Positions 57,164 through 64,000 of a stretch of DNA of 64,000 nt are shown here, one piece after another; the stretch's first letter is position 1; every line of letters starts with the position of its first letter. The stretch comes from Phanerochaete sordida (Eukaryota > Basidiomycota > Agaricomycetes > Polyporales > Phanerochaetaceae), in contig BPQB01000002.1 in assembly GCA_019973155.2 (NCBI GenBank), forward strand, positions 186,001 to 250,000, given 5' to 3'. A model generated the notes under the pieces. It saw nothing but the letters and a program-made list of their open reading frames with translations, searched no databases and was not told where the DNA came from. The translations under genes were made by a program, and so were the position numbers.

Positions 57164-58125
57164 ATGTCCACCGCCGCCGTCCACGACGAGCTCCAATATC
57201 TCAACCTCATCCGCACTGTGCTCGAGACCGGCGAGACGCGCCCCGACCGGACGGGCACGGGCACGCTGTCGGTGTTCGCGCCGCCAAACCTGCGATTCTC
57301 GCTCGCGGACGCGACTCTGCCGCTGCTGACGACGAAGCGGACGTTCATGCGGGGGATCCTCGAGGAGCTGCTCTGGTTTGTTGCGGGATCGACCGACGCG
57401 CGTCTGCTCTCCGCGAAGGGCGTGAAGATCTGGGACGGAAACGGCTCGAAGGAGTTCCTCGCGAAGCGCGGCCTGGGGCACCGCCGCGAGGGCGACCTCG
57501 GCCCCGTCTACGGCTTTCAGTGGCGCCACTTCGGCGCGGAGTACGTCGACTGCGAGACGGACTACACGGGGAAGGGGGTGGATCAGCTGAGGGAGTGCAT
57601 ACGGAAGATCAAGGAGGACCCGACAGACCGCAGGATCATCTTGAGCGCATGGAATCCCGCTGGTGCGTGTCCTCTACATCCCACGTCGACGCGCATCGCT
57701 CATCGCGCTCTCTCACAGACATCCCTCTCATGGCACTGCCCCCATGCCATATGATGTGCCAATTCTACGTACACCTACCTGCGTCGGAGGGCGCGAAGCC
57801 GAAGTTGTCCTGCCTGATGTACCAACGCTCGGCAGATCTGGGGCTCGGCATCCCATTCAACATCGCCTCGTATGCGCTCCTCACTCACATGGTCGCGCAA
57901 GTCACGGACACCGAGGCGCACGAGCTCATCATCCAGCTCGGCGACGCGCACGTCTACCGCGATCACGTCGACGCGCTCAAGCAGCAGCTCGACCGCGAGC
58001 CGCGTCCATTCCCGAAGCTGCGCTTCGCGCGCGACGTCAAGGACATCGATGACTTCCACGCTGAAGACTTCGTGGTCGAAGGCTATCAGCCACACCCGAG
58101 TATCGCGATGAAGATGAGCGTGTAG
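57164..58125 (+). CDS. CDC21: Thymidylate synthase, 301 aa
   Basis: Exons 57164-57662 and 57719-58125. Converts dUMP to dTMP with methylene-tetrahydrofolate, the only de novo route to thymidylate. Residues 26-34 (RPDRTGTGT) form the phosphate-binding loop. The catalytic cysteine is C176 in [13 protein letters not shown], followed by [20 protein letters not shown] and GDAHVYRDH of the substrate pocket. Length is normal for fungi. The intron splits NPA from [10 protein letters not shown], a few residues before the catalytic cysteine. The two MCB boxes in the promoter imply G1/S-timed transcription. Confidence 0.97.
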
Positions 58126-58811
58126 GTGCACAGGGCATGATTTTGTAACAGTCAAGTTGGCATTTCCATAGAGCTGTGAATACCGCATTCCTAAGTTATA
58201 TACCATGTATCTCTCCACGTATAATGTAGCCTTGCACTTTGAACAGATGTCTCTCCCGTAAGAAACTCCAACGCTGTGAAACCAGCTTGGCGAAGCGTCG
58301 GAGCAACCAAGGAGAGCGATATGTCCGGTCGATCTAGCACCAAGAATAGCTTCAGACGCTGCAGTTGACGTATGCTCTGCTGCGTCTGCTACATGAGGTG
58401 CATCTGGAACCCCGCAGGGCCGAGTTTTGCCCTACATACCGACATGAAGTTGGCACGCTGCCATGTTGTGGTCGTGGTTCGAGTTTGTGACTCAGTTTGG
58501 GAACGCCCACCGCGCACGTCTATGCGTGAGATAAACTTCGGATAAATACAATAATGTACATGTCCTAAGCATGTGTCGTGAAGGGCGAAAGAGCGGAATG
58601 CGGCCTAACGCGTGTGACGGTCGTCTACGAGTGAAGTGTACAACAAAAGTGTCAATGTGCCTCCAGGGTCCTGTTCCCGTCTACCGATACAAAGGTCCAA
58701 TGAGGTATCCCCCTAAGAATAAAAGGTGTGCACGTATTACCGCCGGTGGCGATGCGCTTTACAGTATTGCGTGAGTCGGTCATGAAAGGCGTGCACGGCC
58801 GCGCGTGCCTA
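58126..58811. other. Intergenic, 0.7 kb
   Basis: 3' ends of two convergent genes. Nothing recognisable. Confidence 0.45.
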
Positions 58812-59670
58812 TCACTGCGCCAGCGACCCTCCGAAGAACCCTAATAGCGTGAAACAATCAGTCTCGGGCTGATGAGCGGGAAAGCAGGGACACGCACAGT
58901 AGAACGAGGTGTACTTGACGCTGATGTCCTCCGTCTTGCCGAACTCGCAGCTGGTGGGTGGCTGGCCGCCGACGGTGCTCGTGCGGAGGACCTCGTCCGC
59001 GACCTTGCCGCCCGCCGCGCCGCCGATGTTTACGACGTCGAGCCAGTTGATGTCCGTCGCGTTTTGCGGAGCGGGAATGCTCGCCTTGCCCTTCGCCACG
59101 ATGATCGCGTCGGGGTTGCCGACGAGCTGTGGGTTGCCGGACGAGGTGAAGTCCCACTTCGGCGAGACGCCCTGCCCTGTGGTCGGGTTCTGCACGAAGT
59201 AGTGCTGGGCGAGAATGTCTGGCGGGTTGAACGTGTGGAAGACGTCGATGAACTGCTGAATAGAGGTGCCGTTGGTCGCGTTCCATGTCTCAAAGAGCGA
59301 CTGTGGCATCGTGTCGAGCGTCGTGGAGTTCACCAGGCACGACACATCGAAGAGCTCGGCGACAGCACCGACATTCCTGGAGGGGACGTCAGAAGAGCAT
59401 AGACACGGCTAGGGCGAGTACGCACGTAAAGTTGTTGCTCTGCGTACACGTGTAATTCTGCACGCCGAACGCAAGGCCGACGAAGTTGAGCGTGAGGTTC
59501 GACGGCGGCACGATCTGGTTGTTGATCTGTGCGAGGTCGATGCGGCCGGCGTCGTGAGAGATGTCGCAATGCGAGAGCACACTACGTATGCTGTCGATCT
59601 GCTGCACAATAGACAGGTGGCCCGCGGCCGAGGCGAGGGCGCCCTGCATGAGATATTTGAAGGACACCAT
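58812..59670 (-). CDS. DUF3455 protein, 269 aa
   Basis: Exons 59670-59426 and 59376-58812. The DUF3455 pattern is clear: FVGLAFGVQNYTC, NVGAVAELFDVSCLV, QHYFVQ, PKWDFTSSGNPQLVG, NATDINWLDVVNIGGAAGG, VADEVLRTSTVGGQPPTSC and SVKYTSFYCA. The family is abundant and mostly secreted in filamentous fungi, function unknown. The N-terminus (MVSFKYLMQGALASAAG) is only weakly signal-like, so secretion is possible but not sure. Confidence 0.85.
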
Positions 59671-59782
59671 GGTGGCGAGTGTTCGGTGATGGGCGTAGGA
59701 GACGAGAAGTCGTGAACAATTAGAAGGCTGCTCCACCAAAGAGGAGAAGAGAGAATTATGAACTGACCGGTTGCTCGCGAGG

Positions 59783-59790
59783 CCTTTATA
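59783..59790 (-). promoter_or_regulatory. TATA-like box of the DUF3455 gene
   Basis: TATAAAGG on the minus strand, about 113 bases upstream of the start codon. Confidence 0.4.
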
Positions 59791-60401
59791 TTTAAGGGCC
59801 ACGCATAGGACAAAGACAATTCGGAGGATGACAATGGCCTGGGAAGCGCCGGATCGCCTCGGTCGAGACAAAGTGTTTCATCGACACCGGCGCGGCTGAG
59901 GGACATCGCCTCTCGGAATTGTCCATATCTAAGCTGGATCAGCGCATCGCTTGCAGTTAATCCTGGCCCGTTATTCAGGGCAAAGGAAGAGCGGGTCAGC
60001 GCCAAGGTATAATGGGCTCGTGGCGTTCAGGGTCAGCGGCCATTGTGTACTTTGACTGGCTGTCCGCTTGGACGTAACGTGGCCACTGTGGGCTTTGCGG
60101 CATCGTTTGTAACCGAAAAGCCCAGTGTGACCCCCAACCGCTCCTGCGCAGTCCACCTCAGTGTATCAGGAGTTTTTGGTCACGAAGAGCTCTTACCGCA
60201 GCCAGCGGTTTCCGATTCTAATAAGTCAGCCTGCGATGCTCAGCGAAACCTCAAACGAGAGGCGTGGATAGGATAGGCTACGGCACTGAGCTGGCGGTGC
60301 AAGACAAAAGTAAGCGAAGGCGGTGGTAACGGGAGGTTTCTGCAGGCGTCTAATATGTGAACCGCGGTATTGTCCCAAAAAGGCAGGTTTACCCGAGGAA
60401 A
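59791..60401. other. Intergenic between divergent DUF3455 and GPI12 genes
   Basis: 611 bp. No gene or repeat was seen. Confidence 0.4.
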
Positions 60402-61371
60402 ATGTTTGCGCTTGCGTCCATCCTCATCCTCCTCCTTTCGCTCCTGGCGAAGGTTGCGTACTATCCTACGAGCGCTGACGCGGAAATTATCCTAGGAAAA
60501 GATGAAACAGCGCGGGTCTTGCTTTTGACTGCGCATCCGGACGACGAGTGCCTTTTCTTCGCCCCGACGGTGTCGTCACTGCTCGCACAGCCATCTGCGC
60601 CGGATGCATCAGGGCGCGCCGTGGAGCTGTACTCGCTCTGCTTGTCCACGGGCGATGCAGACGGCCTCGGAGAAGTGAGAGCGGGCGAACTCGCTCGCAG
60701 CCTCGATATCCTGGGCATCCCGGAGGGCCGAAGATGGCTCATCGACCACCCGTAAGCATCATTCCGCTTTCCACCTGTAACGCGTCCGCTGAATTCTCTT
60801 CAGTGAGCTGCCCGACAACATCACCCTGTCGTGGGACGCGAGTGTCATCGCTGAGACCATCAAGCCCTATGTGCTTGCCAATAAGATCACCACCGTATGT
60901 ACACTGGATGTTTTGAACCGACGCCCAGGAGCCTCACCGCGTCTTCTATAGATTCTAACCTTCGACCGCGGAGGCATCTCGTCACACCCCAACCACGCCT
61001 CGCTTCCCGCCGGCGTGTCGCGTCTCATCGCCTCGCTGGCACCCACCGCCGACCGCGCGACGCGCGCCTTCAGTCTGATCACCGTCCCGCTCTTGCACAA
61101 GTACATCGGCCCGCTCGCCGTGGCCATCGCCAAATTCGACATCGCATTTGCCGCCCTCCTCCGCCGTTATGGCGCGGCGCCCCCTGGCCGCGTTCCGGTG
61201 TTCGTCGCGGGCGTCGCGGACTACCGCACCGCACTCAACGCGATGATGCAGCACCGCTCTCAGCTCGTGTGGTTCCGCTGGCTCTACGTCTCCTTCTCGC
61301 GCTACATGTGGGTCAACGAATGGACAGAGGTCCGCCCGCCGCCCGCTGGAAGTGGTTCGAGTCTAGCGTAG
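60402..61371 (+). CDS. GPI12: N-acetylglucosaminyl-phosphatidylinositol deacetylase (PIG-L), 286 aa
   Basis: Exons 60402-60751, 60804-60894 and 60952-61371. Removes the acetyl group from GlcNAc-PI, the second step of GPI-anchor synthesis, on the cytosolic face of the ER. Residues 2-20 form a single membrane anchor (FALASILILLLSLLAKVAY). The zinc site is in AHPDDE (44-49) and HPNH (159-162), with the supporting LCLSTGDADGLGEVRAGELA and FDRGGISSHPNH. Length is normal for the family. All key residues are present. Convergent with the gene at 61632, 260 bp apart. Confidence 0.95.
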
Positions 61372-61631
61372 GGCACACTCGTGGTTCACGTTTCCAACGA
61401 TAGAAGCAGAAGTCGATTGTGGGGCTATAGATTACAGACACTACAATGAAACAACACGATACAACGATGATTATGCGTACAAAGTCCACAATGACAATGA
61501 CATAAATGACAGATAAAATCCAATGCTACAAGCCGACAAACTGAGGAGCCCAAATATAAAATGCCGACTCGAAGTCGTTACGGTCCCTCTCACCGTTACC
61601 CCTCAACCGCCTCCAGCTCCATGTTCTACAC

Positions 61632-64000
61632 TCAATGCACAGCCTGAACGCGCTGCACGGCCTCGCACATGAGACGCTCCGCGTGCAGTGGAGACAGCAA
61701 CCGGCGGCGGGCCTCGGAATCCAGCTTCCGCGCCCGCGCGGCGCTCTCGGGCACGAAGCACAGGTCCTCTGAGATGAAGACCTCGGGCCGCGTGCAGTGC
61801 GCGTACTCGAGCCGCACGTAAAGCTCGACGACCGCCAGCGTGATGTCGTCCAGCGACAGTGACGCAATGGTGGAGGTCGCTCGAGGCTGCGCGTCGGTCT
61901 GAGCGCCGTTCGTGTGCACCGGAGGCGCTGACTGCGCTGACTGCGGCGGCGATGGCTGGGCGGAAGCTTCTGCGGAGGCCGCGGGAGCGTCGTCAGCTGA
62001 AAGCCCTTCCGCCCTTGGTGGAACCTCTGGGGCTGCCTCCGGAACAGACGGAATAGTCGAGTGTTCCGCTCGTGGTGGCTCTTGGGATGCTGGAAACAGG
62101 TCCTCGACGGCGGGCTTCGCCTCCTCGGCCGGTGCTGCAAGATGAGGCTCTTCTGCGTATGCTGGCGGCTCCTCTGGCGGAGGACTGGGCCCGGACATGA
62201 TCTCATCTTGCTCTTCTACGAAAGCGGATGCTCCGGCGACTGTCCCTCCAAGGACCTCTTCAAGCGAAGCACGGATTGCTGCATCAAGGTCCTCCTGCGA
62301 GTCGAGGTTGAAACTGAAGGCATCTGGGTCGGTCTTGACGTCAGCAGAAATAGAGCTTGGCGCTGGCTCCTGCTGGAAGGCGGGGGAGGTGTAGGATGTT
62401 GACAAGTGAGGCATCTCTGGCGAATATGTCCACGCGACTACTGCGTCGCCCTCCGGCAGCGCGAGTGGCAACGAACCATCCCAGTTGCATATCGCCAGTT
62501 GCATCTCCAGCGGTAGAGCGTAGAACACAGCCAACTTCGCAGGAGGCAGAGACTGCTGAGCGTCGAGTGCAATCGACCAGGCGAGCTCGTTCAGGACGGC
62601 TGCGTTCACGGCCATGCAGTACTCGTCGCCGCTGGGTGTCGTCGCCGTCCGGCAGAATATGGCACCGGTCCCTTCGAGCCAAGCGAACGGATCTGAAGAC
62701 TCCGCTGTCGTCCCCGCGCCGAGGAACTGCGGGACGCCTTGCCCGTCCATGTTCGCTGGTGGTTGAAGGATGTTTGGCTGTTGTTGCGGTGGCACTTGTT
62801 GCCCGAACGATCCTTGCCCCTCGTAGCTCTCCGTCGGCACCATATGCGGCAATTCGACCCCCTCGTGTGCGACACCCGTATTCATGATATGGCGGAAGCT
62901 TCCCACTAGGTTTTCCTCGCTCCATTGGGAAAAAGCCTCTGGGTCGATGCCCGACTGAGCGATTATCCTTGCCATTGACGCATCAACATTATCGCCCTGA
63001 GACAGAAAAGAGGGCTGTGCGTAGACGCCCCCCTGCCAGCTGGACTGCGTCTGTTGGAGGGCGGTCGCAGTCGTATCAAACGGCATGGGATGTTGAGTCT
63101 CGTGCACTTGGGCGGAGACATTCGGGATCGCGTCGAGTGGAGTCGGGATAGCCTGCGAATGGGGGACTTCGAAGTTGGTCTGGATGTCGGGGAGCACGCC
63201 GAACGATCCGTCGGCGTAGCATTCTGCTGACAACGATGATGCCCTTGAAGGGGCTTCCTGCCAGCTCGAAGTACTCGCCTGCGGCTGGGAGAGTGCAGTA
63301 GCTCCAAGTCCACCCGACGGCGAATGGTCGCCACCCTGAGGTACGGATACGCTGGGCGTAGAGCTTTCGCCGACCAATGTTGAAGTCGAGGTCGAAGGCG
63401 CAGTCGGAGGTACGGGGGCGCGTTCATTCGCGACCTGGATTTCAACAGATGGCGGACAGGCCGACGTCGTTGGTGGCGGTTCGACCACTGGCGCCATCGA
63501 TGGGGGAAGAGCGTCCTGGAGAGTCGACAAGTCAAACGTTGGAACGGGTGGCGCCGTTGCCGAGACGTCCTGCTCGAGCTCTGTGTGCTCTGCGGCGCGC
63601 GAGCTGTCGGCTCCGGGGGTATGAGTGGCGCTCTGCGGTATCTGAGGCGAAGGGCGGGAGGAAGTGGATGTCGAGGACGTGGGCGCAGACGACCCTGCCA
63701 CTGGGGCGGGTCTTGAGCTCGCGGAAGGACCGGCGAGTGGCATCGCGCCGGGTTCCATAGTTTGTCTGCTCGATGACGCGGCGGCGACCCTGGTAGCCTC
63801 CGCTCGCGCTTCCGTTTGCTTTTCTGCTCGCTCCTCAGCAAGCTGCTCTGGCAACTTCTTTCCAGTTCTCCTTTCTCCAGGGATGTCCTCAATCGAGGCT
63901 GTTGTGGTAGGAACTTCTAGTGGCGATCTTTTGGTCACAAAGCGTGGCCGGTCCGTCTCGTGAAAGCACCATATCGTCGTAGACCCGAATGTTACGCTGC
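61632..64000 (-). CDS. Large disordered protein, partial (5' end outside window)
   Basis: The frame is open from the window edge (64000) to the stop at 61632, about 790 codons, so the start lies further right. The N-terminal piece has a charged helix (EQLAEERAEKQTEARAEATR). The rest is Ser/Pro/Thr/Gln-rich with one folded-looking block (NELAWSIALDAQQSLPPAKL, FYALPLEMQLAICNWDGSLP). The C-terminus reads LDDITLAVVELYVRLEYAHC, then SAARARKLDSEARRRLL, and resembles the C-terminal module of the 30382-34781 gene in both sequence and position. Function unknown. Confidence 0.7.
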   Translation of the reverse strand, partial: SVTFGSTTIWCFHETDRPRFVTKRSPLEVPTTTASIEDIPGERRTGKKLPEQLAEERAEKQTEARAEATRVAAASSSRQTMEPGAMPLAGPSASSRPAPVAGSSAPTSSTSTSSRPSPQIPQSATHTPGADSSRAAEHTELEQDVSATAPPVPTFDLSTLQDALPPSMAPVVEPPPTTSACPPSVEIQVANERAPVPPTAPSTSTSTLVGESSTPSVSVPQGGDHSPSGGLGATALSQPQASTSSWQEAPSRASSLSAECYADGSFGVLPDIQTNFEVPHSQAIPTPLDAIPNVSAQVHETQHPMPFDTTATALQQTQSSWQGGVYAQPSFLSQGDNVDASMARIIAQSGIDPEAFSQWSEENLVGSFRHIMNTGVAHEGVELPHMVPTESYEGQGSFGQQVPPQQQPNILQPPANMDGQGVPQFLGAGTTAESSDPFAWLEGTGAIFCRTATTPSGDEYCMAVNAAVLNELAWSIALDAQQSLPPAKLAVFYALPLEMQLAICNWDGSLPLALPEGDAVVAWTYSPEMPHLSTSYTSPAFQQEPAPSSISADVKTDPDAFSFNLDSQEDLDAAIRASLEEVLGGTVAGASAFVEEQDEIMSGPSPPPEEPPAYAEEPHLAAPAEEAKPAVEDLFPASQEPPRAEHSTIPSVPEAAPEVPPRAEGLSADDAPAASAEASAQPSPPQSAQSAPPVHTNGAQTDAQPRATSTIASLSLDDITLAVVELYVRLEYAHCTRPEVFISEDLCFVPESAARARKLDSEARRRLLSPLHAERLMCEAVQRVQAVH

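Overview
The window is nuclear DNA of a basidiomycete fungus, most likely an Agaricomycete. Genes are broken by many short introns of about 45-70 bp with GTRNGY donors and CTRAY-like branch points, and several families are typical of mushrooms: sesquiterpene synthases of the protoilludene-synthase type, DUF6533 membrane proteins, F-box/LRR proteins, DUF3455 secreted proteins, a DUF4470-MYND protein and a Plavaka transposase. Exon coordinates were worked out by hand from reading frames and splice signals. There were no transcripts and no database search.

Layout. 1-1510: a minus-strand gag-only Copia-type LTR element, with LTR, half-tRNA primer site, polypurine tract and an array of nine small hairpins in its leader. 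It sits inside an F-box gene (1511-2394). 2880-3510: degenerate GC-rich repeats around a tRNA-like sequence. 3693-5778: five-exon gene of unknown function. 6336-8015: five-exon 2-oxoglutarate/Fe(II) dioxygenase-like gene (TET/JBP-like). 8016-10222: GC-rich, degenerately repeated and without a convincing gene. 10223-13876: Plavaka transposase gene with all expected regions readable. 14291-15593: six-exon F-box-like gene. 16991-18162: terpene synthase TPS1. 19923-20658: decayed DUF6533 gene. 20906-22375: PB1-domain/RGG protein. 22594-24935: unclassified element with 450-bp terminal inverted repeats and a 7-bp target duplication, inserted just upstream of the PB1 gene. 25961-29646: DUF4470-MYND protein. 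30382-34781: a 1374-residue, mostly disordered protein whose C-terminal module resembles that of the gene at the right edge. 34906-36137 and 38062-39257: TPS2 (frameshifted) and TPS3. 40967-42879: F-box/LRR gene. 43897-44479: probable small secreted protein.

44706-61371 is more housekeeping in character: a DUF6533 gene, a RING-H2 protein, a condensin subunit (YCG1/CAP-G), another DUF6533 gene, thymidylate synthase with two MCB boxes in its promoter, a DUF3455 protein and the GPI-anchor deacetylase GPI12. 61632-64000 is the partial second copy of the disordered family.

How it fits together: the three terpene synthases share exon phases and nearly all exon lengths and clearly arose by duplication. 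No P450 or other tailoring enzyme is recognisable nearby, so this is a duplicated terpene-synthase region rather than a complete pathway cluster. Mobile DNA is concentrated in the left 25 kb, the housekeeping genes in the right 18 kb. The most unusual structures are the hairpin array in the retroelement leader and the long-inverted-repeat element.
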